Shown here in pieces: positions 15,605 through 25,167 of a stretch of DNA of 39,310 nucleotides; within the stretch, counting starts at the first letter, position 1, and each line of letters starts with the position of its first letter. Source of the DNA: Desulfovibrionaceae bacterium (GTDB lineage Bacteria; Desulfobacterota; Desulfovibrionia; Desulfovibrionales; Desulfovibrionaceae); assembly GCA_022510785.1 (NCBI GenBank), contig JAFLSV010000019.1, positions 1 to 39,310 of the forward strand. The letters are read 5' to 3'. Under the pieces are notes generated by a model. It saw only the letters and a list, made by a program, of their open reading frames with translations. It made no database searches and was not told where the DNA came from. A program made the translations under genes and the position numbers.

Positions 15605-16084
15605 ATGGCTGACGACAGGGACAGACGGGATGCCGATCTGCTGCAGCTGGTGACGTTCAGCATCGGCAGTGAAGAGTTCGGGGTCGATATTCTGAAAGTG
15701 ATCGAAATTATCCGCACCATGGAAATTACCAAGGTGCCCAAGGCTCCGCCCTTTGTGGAAGGGGTCATCAACCTGCGTGGTACCGTCATTCCGATCATCG
15801 GTCTGCGCCGTCGTTTTGGTCTGGCGGATAAGCCCGAAGATTCCGACACCCGCATTATCGTTATTGCCATCAACGGCATGTCCGTGGGGTTTGTGGTGGA
15901 CTCGGTATCCGAGGTTTTGCGGCTTCAGGCCAATACCGTGGAGCCCGCGCCCCCCGTGGTGGCCGGGGTGGATTCCGATTACATCAGCGGCGTGGGCAAG
16001 CTGGAAGATCGCCTGCTCATCCTGCTTGATCTGGACAAGCTCCTGTCCGCCGACGATCTGGAATTGCTCAGCGCCGCCGTGTAA
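15605..16084 (+). CDS. cheW: Chemotaxis adaptor protein CheW
   Basis: CheW couples chemoreceptors to the histidine kinase CheA in the polar signalling arrays. The 159-residue product is one CheW domain: LQLVTFSIGSEEFGVDI, then IIRTMEITKVPKAPPFVEG, INLRGTVIPIIGLRRRFG, and GFVVDSVSEVLRL are all diagnostic. The conserved NLRG segment that contacts CheA and receptors is intact. The ATG at 15605 follows GAGGAG at good distance. No other chemotaxis or flagellar gene is in the window, so this is an isolated cheW, but the FliA-type promoter upstream ties it to the motility regulon. A strong terminator ends the transcript at 16150-16182. Confidence 0.96.
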   Translation: MADDRDRRDADLLQLVTFSIGSEEFGVDILKVIEIIRTMEITKVPKAPPFVEGVINLRGTVIPIIGLRRRFGLADKPEDSDTRIIVIAINGMSVGFVVDSVSEVLRLQANTVEPAPPVVAGVDSDYISGVGKLEDRLLILLDLDKLLSADDLELLSAAV

Positions 16085-16149
16085 TCACGAAAGGGCGGCG
16101 GCTCCTTTCGCGGGGAACGCGGGGTCAAGCGGACTTTGCTGTCAGCATG

Positions 16150-16182
16150 GCCGCCCGGATGATTCTCATCCGGGCGGCTTTT
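16150..16182 (+). terminator. Terminator of cheW
   Basis: A perfect 12-bp stem (16150-16161 with 16167-16178), 5-base loop and TTTT tail form a clear intrinsic terminator. Confidence 0.85.
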
Positions 16183-16268
16183 GCCGTTGCGCCGGGCCGT
16201 CCCCACACAGGCAATCGCCGTGCCCGCGCCCCGTATGCTTCGGCTTGCGCCTCCTTTCGCTTGTTGCT

Positions 16269-16298
16269 AAAAAAAGCCCGCGCCCGCTTTCGGCGGGC
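16269..16298 (-). terminator. Terminator-like hairpin facing opposite to its neighbours
   Basis: On the minus strand GCCCGC pairs with either of two GCGGGC copies and is followed at once by seven T residues. Both neighbouring genes (cheW, mfd) run on the plus strand, so it would stop antisense transcription leaving mfd. Confidence 0.5.
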
Positions 16299-16353
16299 GA
16301 TTTGGGTTTAAGCAATTTTCGGATGACGGGCCCGGCCCGTCCGCAAATGCCGT

Positions 16354-19300
16354 ATGGATAGTGTTTCGCTGCTCGCCCGCGCTGATACGGGCGCTCCCCT
16401 CACGGTCACCCGCAGCGGCCCGGCCACGGTGGCCCGCCTGGCCGTGGATGCCGTCAGAGCCGGTCGCGGCGCCGTGGTACTGGTTCGCTCCCGCGACGAG
16501 CTGGCGCTCATGCGCGCCCTGACCACCCTGTTCTCTCCTGAGCTGTCCGTGGGGCAGCCCGACAAGGGGACGCCCGAGGCCCTGGTGTCTCCCGTCTGGG
16601 AACAGTCCTGGGCGTACCTGCCGCCCTTCAGCCATCGTTCCCTGTCCCTTGAGGGCTGGGCCGCCCGCCTGGCCGTGCTTTACGCTCTGCGCCGGGGAGT
16701 GACGCGGGGACTGGTGCTCACTGCCGACAACCTCATTCCCCGCCTGCCTCCCGCGGATTTTTTCAGTGACGGAGAGCTCACGCTGCGCCGGGGCGAGGAC
16801 ATGTCGCCCGATCTGCTGCTGGAGCACTTGAACGCCTGGGGCTATCAACGGGTCTCCATGGTGGCCCATGCCGGGGATATGGCCCGGCGCGGCGATATTT
16901 TTGACGTTTTGCCGCCGGGCTATGACAGGCCGCTTCGTGTGGAGTTTTTCGGGGACAGCATCGACGAGATGCGTGTTTTCGATCCTTCGACGCAGCGTTC
17001 GCTGGGGCAGACGGAAGAGATTACCCTGCTGCCGGTCAGCCCCATCCGGCAGGGTCGCCTTGCCGGGGAAGCGATGCGCGGCCACTGGAAGCGCCTGTTC
17101 CAGAAAGGGCTTTTGACCGAGTTCGCGCAGGGTTCGCTGCTTCGGGCCCTGGAGCAGGCCGACATCCGGCTGATGCCGGGCGCGGCGTATGACGCGCCCA
17201 CCTTTCTGGATGCCTGGCTGCCCAGGGAAAGCGTGTGGTTTTTGCCCGGCCGGCGTGAACTGGAAGACAGCCTGACCGAGGCCGAACGGGGCTGGCGCGC
17301 CGCCCTGGCGGAGGATGCCGGCGAGACGCGCCTGGATCAGCCCGAGCACCTGGTTCTGCGCGATGCCGACGCCGCCCGCGCCGCTCTCGAACGGGCGCCC
17401 CGTGTCTATGTCGAGCCCCTGCGCATGGGCGTGGCCGTGGGGCAGGATGACGAACTGGATCTGCCGGAGCGCGCCTATCGTTCCTTTACCGATCTGTTCC
17501 CTGGGCAGCCCGATCAGGATCGTCCCTGGCAGCAGATGGTGACGGGCCTTCGGCAATGGACGGCGTCACGCCGGCAGGTGGTGCTGGCCTTTGCCTCCGA
17601 GCGGGGCCGCCGCAAGTTCCTCAGACTGGCCGAACAGGACGGCCTTTTGCCCTCCCTGCGCTATGATCCGGCGGGGCGCGGTCTGTTCGCGCTGGTCGCG
17701 CCCCTGCATCAGGGCGCGGAACTGGTGTGGGACGACAGCCTTATCCTGGGCGAGGAACTTTTGCAGCCGCGCGCCGAACGCGGGCGCCGGGTGGCCAGCG
17801 GCGCGTTCCGGGGACTGGATTCCTACGACGATTTGAATCCCGGTGATTTGCTGGTTCACCGCGATTACGGCATAGGCCGCTTTGGCGGTTTGCACCGTAT
17901 GAACCTTGGCGGCGTGGACAACGACTATCTGCTGCTGGAATACGCGGATGCCGCCAGACTCTATTTGCCGGTGGACAGGCTGTCTGTGGTGCAGAAGTTC
18001 AAGGCGGACGGCCCTGCGCCCGCCCTGGATCGCCTGGGCGGATCAGCCTGGACGTCCAGCAAGGAGAAGGCCCGCAAGGCGGTGGAGAAAATCGCCGCCG
18101 ATCTGGTGGAAATGTATGCCTGGCGCAAGGTGGCCAAGGGATTTTCCTACTCCCCGCTGGGGGAAATGTACCACGAGTTTGAGGCCTCTTTTGGCTTTGA
18201 GGAAACGCCGGATCAGGCGCGGGCCATTCAGGAGGTGCTGGGCGACATGGAAAAGCCCGTGCCCATGGATCGGCTGGTGTGCGGCGATGTGGGCTTCGGC
18301 AAGACGGAAGTGGCCCTGCGCGCCGCCTTCCGCGCCGCCTGCGACGGGCGGCAGGTGGCGCTTCTGTGTCCCACCACGGTGCTGGCCGAGCAGCATTTTC
18401 AAACTTTCCGCGCCCGTCTGGCCGGTTTTCCCGTCAACGTGGGCCTGCTCAGCCGCTTTGTGCCCCGCGCCCGCCAGCAGGAAACGCTGCGCGCCGCCGA
18501 AAAGGGGCAGATTGACATCCTCATCGGCACGCACCGGCTGCTTTCGCGGGATGTCAGGCTGCCCAATCTGGGCCTGCTCGTGCTGGACGAAGAACAGCGC
18601 TTCGGGGTGCGCCACAAGGAAAAGCTCAAACAGCTCAAAAAAAACGTGGATGTCCTGACCCTGACGGCCACGCCCATACCCCGCACCCTGCAATTGTCCA
18701 TGTCGGGCATCCGCGAGCTTTCGGTCATCGAAACCGCGCCGCCCGACCGCAAGCCCGTGTCCACGGCCATCCTCAACCGGGACAAGGACGCCCTGCGGCA
18801 GATTGTGGAGCGCGAGCTGGCGCGTCAGGGTCAGGTGTTCTGGGTGTACAACCGGGTGCAGGGACTGGAAAGGACGGCCGCCTTTGTGCGCGAGCTGGCG
18901 CCCCATGCGCGGGTGGGCATGGCGCACGGCCAGATGGGTGAACGCGAGCTTGAGGACACCATGCACAAGTTCTGGCACGGCGAGCTTGATGTGCTGGTCA
19001 GCACGGCCATTGTGGAATCGGGGCTGGATTTTCCCCGTGCCAATACGCTCATTGTGGATCAGGCCCAGATGTTCGGTCTGGGGCAGCTCTATCAGCTGCG
19101 CGGCCGGGTGGGGCGCTCGGATCGCCAGGCCTATGCCGTCTTTGTGGTGTCGGATATGGACGCGCTGCCCGCCGCCGCGGCGGAGCGCCTGCGCATCATT
19201 CTTGAACTGGACTATCTGGGCGCGGGCTTTCAGGTGGCCATGGAAGACTTGCGCCTGCGCGGGGCCGGCAATATCTTGGGTGAGGCGCAGTCCGGGCACA

Positions 19301-19860
19301 TGGCGCGGGTTGGGCTTGACCTGTACCTTGAAATGCTGGAAGAGGCCGTCACCCGCCTGAAGGGCGAGGGCGAGCTTTTGCGCGCGGAAACCGAAATGAA
19401 CCTGAGCTTGCCCGCGCACATTCCCGAAGCCTATATTGCGGATGGGCGCGAGCGCCTTAAGTACTACAAGATGCTGTCGTCGGCGCAGGACGCCGCCACC
19501 CGGCAGAATGTGGAAATGGAGCTTCGGGATCGCTTCGGCCCCCTGCCCGAGCACCTGGAAACCTTTATGGCGGTACTGGCCTTCAAGGAACGGGTCAACA
19601 CCCTGGGCGTGGCCCGGGCCGATCTGTACCCCGACCGGGTGCGCATCACCTGGGCCGAAGGACAGGGGAAGGTCAGTCCCGAAGCCCTGGTCAGACTGGT
19701 GACAAACCATGCCGACCGGGCGCGTTTATTCCCGCCCGCGGGCATGGAGCTGAAGCTGGATACCTCGCGCGGCCCCGCGGCGGGACTGGATGAAGCCCGG
19801 CAGCTCCTGGCCGGGCTGGCGGGGCAGCCACATGCGTCTGCGGAACAAGGCAAACTTTAA
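16354..19860 (+). CDS. mfd: Transcription-repair coupling factor Mfd
   Basis: Mfd removes RNA polymerase stalled at DNA damage and recruits UvrA for nucleotide excision repair. At 1168 residues it is full length. The N-terminal third resembles UvrB. The polymerase-interaction (CarD-like) domain begins near residue 494 with NPGDLLVHRDYGIGRFGGL. The translocase follows: Walker A GDVGFGKTEVAL near 643 and the Walker B box DEEQRFG near 743, then the TRG and C-terminal domains. The start at 16354 has no evident ribosome site, but a TGA is in frame nine codons upstream and no other start codon is better. The lipoprotein gene begins 33 bases downstream. uvrB, its functional partner, is 10 kb away on the same strand. 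Confidence 0.97.
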   Translation: MDSVSLLARADTGAPLTVTRSGPATVARLAVDAVRAGRGAVVLVRSRDELALMRALTTLFSPELSVGQPDKGTPEALVSPVWEQSWAYLPPFSHRSLSLEGWAARLAVLYALRRGVTRGLVLTADNLIPRLPPADFFSDGELTLRRGEDMSPDLLLEHLNAWGYQRVSMVAHAGDMARRGDIFDVLPPGYDRPLRVEFFGDSIDEMRVFDPSTQRSLGQTEEITLLPVSPIRQGRLAGEAMRGHWKRLFQKGLLTEFAQGSLLRALEQADIRLMPGAAYDAPTFLDAWLPRESVWFLPGRRELEDSLTEAERGWRAALAEDAGETRLDQPEHLVLRDADAARAALERAPRVYVEPLRMGVAVGQDDELDLPERAYRSFTDLFPGQPDQDRPWQQMVTGLRQWTASRRQVVLAFASERGRRKFLRLAEQDGLLPSLRYDPAGRGLFALVAPLHQGAELVWDDSLILGEELLQPRAERGRRVASGAFRGLDSYDDLNPGDLLVHRDYGIGRFGGLHRMNLGGVDNDYLLLEYADAARLYLPVDRLSVVQKFKADGPAPALDRLGGSAWTSSKEKARKAVEKIAADLVEMYAWRKVAKGFSYSPLGEMYHEFEASFGFEETPDQARAIQEVLGDMEKPVPMDRLVCGDVGFGKTEVALRAAFRAACDGRQVALLCPTTVLAEQHFQTFRARLAGFPVNVGLLSRFVPRARQQETLRAAEKGQIDILIGTHRLLSRDVRLPNLGLLVLDEEQRFGVRHKEKLKQLKKNVDVLTLTATPIPRTLQLSMSGIRELSVIETAPPDRKPVSTAILNRDKDALRQIVERELARQGQVFWVYNRVQGLERTAAFVRELAPHARVGMAHGQMGERELEDTMHKFWHGELDVLVSTAIVESGLDFPRANTLIVDQAQMFGLGQLYQLRGRVGRSDRQAYAVFVVSDMDALPAAAAERLRIILELDYLGAGFQVAMEDLRLRGAGNILGEAQSGHMARVGLDLYLEMLEEAVTRLKGEGELLRAETEMNLSLPAHIPEAYIADGRERLKYYKMLSSAQDAATRQNVEMELRDRFGPLPEHLETFMAVLAFKERVNTLGVARADLYPDRVRITWAEGQGKVSPEALVRLVTNHADRARLFPPAGMELKLDTSRGPAAGLDEARQLLAGLAGQPHASAEQGKL

Positions 19861-19893
19861 CTTTTCAGGCGGCAACGCGTGCAACGAAACGGC

Positions 19894-21009
19894 ATGAAAA
19901 ACACAACAGTAATGGCGGCGGCTGTTCTGGCCCTGCTGCTCCCTCTCGGCGCCTGTGACGGCACTTCCTCCCAAAACGCGGCAAATGCCGTGGGTGCGGC
20001 GGTCGAACGGGTCAAAAGCCTGCTTGGCGTGCGGAACTCCGGCCCGGGCGTGGTGGCCACGGTGGATGGCGCCCCCATTTATCTGCGGCAGGTGGAGGGA
20101 TTGTACGACATGAACAATCTGGGCGCGGGCGAGGGGCGAACCGTGACTCTGGATGAGGTGCGGGCCGATTACGCTGAATGCCTGCGCACGCTTATTGTCC
20201 AGACGCTCATCCGGCGCGAGCTGGCCGCCCTGAATCAGAACGTCTCCGCCGAGGACATCCTGCGCATGGAAGAAACCGTCAGCTCCTACTACGACGAGCG
20301 GCCGGGGCCGGACTTTGATCACTGGATTGAAGACGCGGGCCTTGTGCCGGACTTGTGGCGCGAGCAGCTGCGCGCGCGCCTGGAGCTGGAGCGCTGGCAG
20401 GCCGAGCTGAGCCGTTCCGCCGCCATTGGCGAGGCTGAGGTGGAGGCCTATATCGCGGCCCATCCCGATGAAATGGAGATGCCCGCCCATGTGGAGTATC
20501 TGCTGGTGATCGGCAGGGACAAGGCCAGGGTGGAGGCCATGCGCCAGAGCCGCAGCCGCGATCTGTCGGCCCTGAGGGCCGCCGGGCTTGAAGTGCGGCA
20601 CCTCCGGCGTTCTGTGGACAGCCTGCCCGATATCCTGGCTGAGGAGCTCTCTTCTCTGGCTCTGGGCGGCGTGACGGATCTGCGTCAGATGGGCGGAGAC
20701 TGGCAGTATGCGCTTCTTCTGAGCCGGCAGGCCAAACGGCCGCGCACCCCCGCTGAAATGTACACCCATGCTGAGCAGCAGCTTATGGAAAAACGCCTGC
20801 CCGAGGTCTTTGATGCGTGGCTGGCGGACACTCTGGCCAAAACTCATGTGCGCATGGTCACGCCGCTGATGCCCCATAACGCCCCCCGTCCCGCGCCGCC
20901 GCCTCCGCCGCGCGCTCCCCTCCACCTGTTGAGAGGTCTGGCGGGCTCGGATGCGCCGGAAGCCCTCGAAGACGGCGTTGGGGAAGTTGAAGCCGACAAT
21001 GAGCCCTGA
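19894..21009 (+). CDS. SurA-like periplasmic folding lipoprotein
   Basis: The 371-residue product starts with a lipoprotein signal: MKNTTVM, a hydrophobic core, then LGAC with the lipidated cysteine at 21. After it, GVVATVDGAPIYLRQVEGL and the helical part that follows match the N-terminal chaperone region of SurA/PpiC proteins, while a later segment (about 190-290) looks like a degraded parvulin isomerase domain. The tail is rich in proline. It probably acts as a membrane-anchored periplasmic chaperone. An in-frame GTG at 19879 is possible but would add five residues before the signal. It follows mfd by 33 bases and precedes the second SurA-like gene, which suggests a folding-factor pair. 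Confidence 0.8.
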   Translation: MKNTTVMAAAVLALLLPLGACDGTSSQNAANAVGAAVERVKSLLGVRNSGPGVVATVDGAPIYLRQVEGLYDMNNLGAGEGRTVTLDEVRADYAECLRTLIVQTLIRRELAALNQNVSAEDILRMEETVSSYYDERPGPDFDHWIEDAGLVPDLWREQLRARLELERWQAELSRSAAIGEAEVEAYIAAHPDEMEMPAHVEYLLVIGRDKARVEAMRQSRSRDLSALRAAGLEVRHLRRSVDSLPDILAEELSSLALGGVTDLRQMGGDWQYALLLSRQAKRPRTPAEMYTHAEQQLMEKRLPEVFDAWLADTLAKTHVRMVTPLMPHNAPRPAPPPPPRAPLHLLRGLAGSDAPEALEDGVGEVEADNEP

Positions 21010-21043
21010 TGGAGGACGGACAGCCGGGTTTGGGCGTCGTTCA

Positions 21044-21072
21044 TTGCAATGTATGGAAAAAGATGTTATTCT
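21044..21072 (+). promoter_or_regulatory. Promoter of the second SurA-like gene
   Basis: TTGCAA (21044-21049) and TATTCT (21067-21072) are 17 bases apart in an AT-rich gap, about 110 bases before the chosen start codon. Confidence 0.5.
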
Positions 21073-21185
21073 GAAAAGGTCATGACGCGTTGATTTCCTT
21101 CAATGGAGGAATCCGTTTTCGCCCGCTGGGGGCACGTCCCGGCGGGCCATCCGGAATGACTGCCGTGTCAGGAGTTTTTGGGTCT

Positions 21186-22133
21186 ATGCTTCGTCACTGC
21201 CTGGTTTTGTCTTTGACCGTGCTTCTGTGGGGGGCGGGGGCGGCTTATGCCGCTCCTCTGGCCCGTGTGGTCGCGGTGATCAACGGCGAGATGATCACCT
21301 CCCGTGAACTGGACAAGGCCGCGACACCCGAGCTGACCGCCAAAAAACTCGATTCCTCAAATCCCGGCGACGCCGCGGAGATTGAGGCAATCAAGCGGCG
21401 GACGCTGGAGGGCATGATCCACCAGAAAATCCTCATGCAGGAGGCCGAAAAGCGCAATATCCGCGTTTCGGACGAAATGGTCGATGAGGAAATGGAGCGC
21501 TTCATTGCCGACAGCCAGCTTTCCCGCGAGGAATTTCAGCGTCAGCTGGCGCAGCAGGGGCTTACGCCGGACGCCGTGCGCGAACGGCTCCGCAGCAATA
21601 TCATCACCCAGCAGCTTATCAGCCGCATGGTGGTCAACAAGGTGGTGGTCACGGATGAGGAGATCGCCGCCTATTATCGGGAACACATGCTGGATTTGCC
21701 CGGCGGGCAGGTGCATATCGCGCTTCTCATCTATCCCGCCGATCAGGATGCCGAGGCCTGGGCCCGCCGCATCGCTTCGGGCGCCATCAGCTTTGCGGAC
21801 GCCGCCCGGCAGGTGTCTGTTGGGCCCAACGCCCAGGAGGGCGGCGATATGGGCGTCATGAATCTGGACGACCTGGCCCCGGGCCTGCGCACTGAGGTGG
21901 AAACCCTGAAAAAGGGGCAGATATCCGGGCCTTTTGACATGCAGCTCAACAAGGCTCAGGTGTGGCTGAAGGATTCCATCACGTCGGATGAGGCCCTTCG
22001 GGCGAACGATGCCCCCGACGAGGCCACTGCCGCCCGCATTGAGGAAATTTTGCGCGCTCCGCGTCTGGAGGCGCGTTTTCAGGAGTATACCGAACAGCTG
22101 CGGAATCGCGCTCTGGTGGATATCCGTTACTAA
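21186..22133 (+). CDS. surA: SurA-like peptidyl-prolyl isomerase / chaperone
   Basis: A periplasmic folding factor of 315 residues. It begins with a clear signal peptide, MLRHCLVLSLTVLLWGAG, cleaved after AYA. The SurA N-terminal domain follows (ARVVAVINGEMITSRELD, and EGMIHQKILMQEAEKRNI). A single parvulin domain lies at about 173-265 (GGDMGVMNLDDLAPGLR), then the C-terminal helix that completes the chaperone core. E. coli SurA is longer, with two parvulin domains. The start is uncertain: 21186 gives the best signal peptide and has AGGAG 11 bases upstream; ATG at 21156 or 21090 would lengthen the N-terminus. rodZ follows after 38 bases, so the two are probably co-transcribed. Confidence 0.88.
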   Translation: MLRHCLVLSLTVLLWGAGAAYAAPLARVVAVINGEMITSRELDKAATPELTAKKLDSSNPGDAAEIEAIKRRTLEGMIHQKILMQEAEKRNIRVSDEMVDEEMERFIADSQLSREEFQRQLAQQGLTPDAVRERLRSNIITQQLISRMVVNKVVVTDEEIAAYYREHMLDLPGGQVHIALLIYPADQDAEAWARRIASGAISFADAARQVSVGPNAQEGGDMGVMNLDDLAPGLRTEVETLKKGQISGPFDMQLNKAQVWLKDSITSDEALRANDAPDEATAARIEEILRAPRLEARFQEYTEQLRNRALVDIRY

Positions 22134-22171
22134 CCCAATTATCTGCCTTCGGGCATCAGGATAGAGACAGC

Positions 22172-23311
22172 ATGACATTGGCAGAACTGGGAGCCCTGCT
22201 CCGTGAGGAACGTGTCGGCCAGGGCCTGATGGTGGAGGATGTGGCCGCCCGCCTGAAAATTCCCGCCCGCATCCTGCGGGCCATTGAGGAAGGCGAGGCC
22301 GGCGAGCTGCCCCATACCGTGTATACCTTCGGCTTTATCAAGGGCTATGGGCTTATTCTCGGCTATTCCAACGAGCGCATTGCGGAATTGCTCGACGGCC
22401 TGGAAGATTTTGACGACGGCTTTTCCCCGCACAAAATTCAGCAAATGCGACCCGTGGTGGAGACTGAGACATCAGGGGGCCGCCGTGTGCTGGGGCTGGC
22501 GTTCAAGCTTCTGATCGTCTGCCTGCTGGCCGGAGGCGGCTACGCTTACTACAGCTACACCTTCCGCGCGGACAACGAGGCCGGCATACGCGCGCCGGAA
22601 TCCGCGGCGCTGGAAACAGCGGCTCAGTCTGCACGTTCCAAAGCGTCTTCCCCCCCGTCCAGCGCGTCCAGCGCCGCGCCCGCTGTATCCAGCTCCTCAG
22701 CGTCCGGGCCGGAGCCATCCGCCGGCTCTTCGCCGGACATGCCCGCCGTCCCGGAGCCCGCGGCCATGGCAAGCGCCGATCCCGCCGTTCCGTTCGCGCC
22801 CGCCGTCCCGTCGTCCGCGGGGGCGGAAGCGGAGCCTGGCGTGACCCGTGCGGCCGCCTCCGGATCGGATGCCGGGCGCGCGGCCGGCGAGGATGATGCC
22901 GCGCCTGAAGCCCGTTCCACATCCGAAGCCGCTCCGGTGAGCACACAAGGCTTTGCCCTTGATACGCCCGAGCCCTCCGCCGAAGGAGGCGTGACCGACG
23001 GCGCCACCGGCCGTTCAGTCGCGTCCGAGGCCGTTCTTCCGCCGGGCATGCACCAGATTGTGCTGACGGCCGAGGCCTCCTGCTGGGTTCACGCCAACGC
23101 CGACAAGACGGACACCCGCGAATTCACCCTCCAGGAAGGGGAAACTTTCGCCATGCCCTTCCGGGAATCGCTGACGCTTCGCCTGGGTAACGCGGGCGGG
23201 GTCAAGATCAAGTATGACGGGCGGGATATGCCCAGTCCCGGCAAGTCCGGGCAGGTCAAGACCATCAGCTTTCCCCCCAGGGAACAGGCCTCGGGACAGG
23301 CCGCCCAATAG
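22172..23311 (+). CDS. rodZ: RodZ-like helix-turn-helix membrane protein
   Basis: RodZ links the MreB cytoskeleton to the cell-wall elongation machinery. The 379-residue product has the usual order: a cytoplasmic helix-turn-helix domain (1-75, with LGALLREERVGQGLMVEDVA and TVYTFGFIKGYG), one membrane helix (about 108-128), a long Ala/Ser/Pro-rich periplasmic linker (about 140-285), and a C-terminal DUF4115 beta domain (about 290-365, with LTAEASCWVHANADKTDT). All parts are intact. The low-complexity linker explains the high GC content here. It lies between the SurA-like gene and recO. No mreB is nearby. The assignment rests on domain order and is confident for the family. Confidence 0.88.
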   Translation: MTLAELGALLREERVGQGLMVEDVAARLKIPARILRAIEEGEAGELPHTVYTFGFIKGYGLILGYSNERIAELLDGLEDFDDGFSPHKIQQMRPVVETETSGGRRVLGLAFKLLIVCLLAGGGYAYYSYTFRADNEAGIRAPESAALETAAQSARSKASSPPSSASSAAPAVSSSSASGPEPSAGSSPDMPAVPEPAAMASADPAVPFAPAVPSSAGAEAEPGVTRAAASGSDAGRAAGEDDAAPEARSTSEAAPVSTQGFALDTPEPSAEGGVTDGATGRSVASEAVLPPGMHQIVLTAEASCWVHANADKTDTREFTLQEGETFAMPFRESLTLRLGNAGGVKIKYDGRDMPSPGKSGQVKTISFPPREQASGQAAQ

Positions 23312-23385
23312 TCTGCGGAACAGGGCCTGAGCCCCCGCGGCGGCTGAAGGGGCGGAATCGGCGCGACACGCCGGGACTTTGTGGC

Positions 23386-24135
23386 ATGGAATGGATCGAC
23401 AGCGCCCTGGTCATGCGTGTGGGACGTTTTCGCGAGGCGGATCTGTGGGTTCGCCTTCTGACGCCGGGGCAGGGGCTGATCACGGCCTTCGCCTTTGGCG
23501 CCAGCAAAAGCCGCCGCCGCTTCACCGGCTGTCTTGACCTTTTCAATCTCATCCGGACACGGGCGTCCACATCGCGCAACGGTCTCTTCCTCAATCTTCA
23601 GGAGGCCACCCTGCTGGAGGGTCCGGAATGCCTGCGCGCTGACTGGCAGCGGCAGGGGCTGGCCGCCAACTGCGTCCGTTTTGTGGAAGCCCTGGGCGTG
23701 CCGCCGGACGGCGCGGCCGCCGCTTTCGCCCTCACCCGTGATTTGCTGGCCCTGCTGGAAAACGCCAGCGCGCCGCCGGCCCTCACTCCCTTTTTTTTCC
23801 GCTTCCGCCTGGCCTCGGATCAGGGTTACGCGCCGGATTTGACCCTGTGTTCCCACTGCGGCCGTCCCCTGGATCAGGCTGAAGACGCCTGGTTCCTGGT
23901 GGCCGAGGGCGTGACCCGCTGCGCCGGCTGCCGGCCCCGGGGCGGCATGACTTTGCCTGTCAGTCAGGAGGCTCTTGACGTTCTGCGCAAAGTGCAGGAA
24001 TACTCTCCGGGCCTGTGGGGGGATTTTTCGGTATCCCCCGAAAGCGGACGCCAGGCCGGCCGCCTGATCGATGCGTTTGTGCGCTATCATCTGGGGCTTG
24101 AATGGAGCAACGGCCGTTTCCGCCGGAACAGATAG
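23386..24135 (+). CDS. recO: DNA repair protein RecO
   Basis: RecO, with RecR and RecF, loads RecA onto single-stranded DNA coated by SSB. The 249-residue product has the N-terminal OB fold ([20 protein letters not shown], then [17 protein letters not shown]), a helical middle, and a C-terminal zinc site with two CX2C pairs (CSHCGRP and CAGC) near residues 155-185. Length is normal. The ATG at 23386 begins the family match; the ribosome site is weak. It follows rodZ by 74 bases and precedes glyQ, a local order I cannot link to a shared function. recR and recF are not in the window. Confidence 0.93.
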   Translation: MEWIDSALVMRVGRFREADLWVRLLTPGQGLITAFAFGASKSRRRFTGCLDLFNLIRTRASTSRNGLFLNLQEATLLEGPECLRADWQRQGLAANCVRFVEALGVPPDGAAAAFALTRDLLALLENASAPPALTPFFFRFRLASDQGYAPDLTLCSHCGRPLDQAEDAWFLVAEGVTRCAGCRPRGGMTLPVSQEALDVLRKVQEYSPGLWGDFSVSPESGRQAGRLIDAFVRYHLGLEWSNGRFRRNR

Positions 24136-24289
24136 CGCCCCTGAACGGGTTTTGCCCCTCCATGCTGGCGGACGGGAACTCCGCGCCCCCGCGGTGCCCG
24201 GCCCCCGCGGCACGGAGGGCCCGGGTTCCGGGGCGAAGCGCGGGACGGCGCGCGGGGCCAGGCCCCGGACGAAACAGGGAGTCCATGCC
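24136..24289 (+). other. GC-rich structured leader before glyQ
   Basis: This gap is extremely GC-rich and can fold: GTGCC (24194-24198) pairs with GGCAC (24209-24213), flanked by TCCG/CGGA and GGAAC (24175-24179) with GTTCC (24225-24229). No known riboswitch or T-box motif is visible. It may form a stable leader on the glyQS mRNA. Confidence 0.4.
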
Positions 24290-25165
24290 ATGAATTTTCA
24301 AAATGTCATCTTGACCTTGCAGGATTACTGGGCGCGGCAGGGCTGCGCCATAGTTCAGCCCGTGGATATCGAGTGCGGCGCGGGCACCTTCAATCCCTCC
24401 ACCTTTTTGCGGGCCATCGGGCCGGAGCCCTGGAAGGCGGCCTATGTGGAGCCCTCACGGCGGCCCACGGACGGCCGCTATGGTGACAATCCCAACCGGC
24501 TTCAGCACTATTTCCAGTTTCAGGTCATTCTCAAGCCCTCGCCGGACAACGCGCAGGAGCTGTACCTTGGCAGTCTGAAAGCTCTGGGTTTTGACCCGGC
24601 CCGGCACGATATCCGTTTTGTGGAGGACGACTGGGAGTCCCCCACCCTGGGCGCCTGGGGCCTGGGCTGGGAAGTGTGGCTCAACGGCATGGAAGTGTCG
24701 CAGTTCACGTATTTTCAGCAGGTGGGCGGCCTTGAGCTCAAGCCGGTCAGCGTGGAGCTGACCTACGGGCTGGAACGGCTCTGCATGTATCTGCAGGGCG
24801 TTGAATCGGTGTACGACCTGGCGTGGAATGACCATGTGAGCTACGGCGAGGTCTACCATCAGAACGAGGTGGAGCAGTCGCGCTACAATTTTGAGGAAAG
24901 TGACGCCGCCATGCTGCTCCGGCATTTCCAGGACTTCGAGGCCGAGTGCGGGCGGCTCGTCGGGCTTGGCTTGCCTCTGCCCGCCTATGACTATTGCCTC
25001 AAGTGTTCCCATACCTTCAATCTGCTGGACGCGCGCGGCGCCATTTCCATTACCGAGCGGGCCGGCTATATCGGCCGGGTGCGCGCGCTGGCGTCGGGCG
25101 TGGCGCACCTGTATGCCGCGCAAAGGCGGGAGCTGGGCTATCCCATGATGAAGGCGAGGGGGTAA
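24290..25165 (+). CDS. glyQ: Glycyl-tRNA synthetase alpha subunit
   Basis: GlyQ is the catalytic subunit of the bacterial two-subunit glycyl-tRNA synthetase; it activates glycine with ATP for transfer to tRNA-Gly. The 291-residue product starts [19 protein letters not shown] and has the hallmark segments [34 protein letters not shown] and [19 protein letters not shown], with class II motif 3 in [16 protein letters not shown]. The ATG at 24290 has AGGGAG upstream. glyS begins two bases after its stop, so the subunits are made together. A tRNA-Gly gene lies at the far end of the window. Confidence 0.97.
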   Translation: MNFQNVILTLQDYWARQGCAIVQPVDIECGAGTFNPSTFLRAIGPEPWKAAYVEPSRRPTDGRYGDNPNRLQHYFQFQVILKPSPDNAQELYLGSLKALGFDPARHDIRFVEDDWESPTLGAWGLGWEVWLNGMEVSQFTYFQQVGGLELKPVSVELTYGLERLCMYLQGVESVYDLAWNDHVSYGEVYHQNEVEQSRYNFEESDAAMLLRHFQDFEAECGRLVGLGLPLPAYDYCLKCSHTFNLLDARGAISITERAGYIGRVRALASGVAHLYAAQRRELGYPMMKARG

Positions 25166-25167
25166 AG

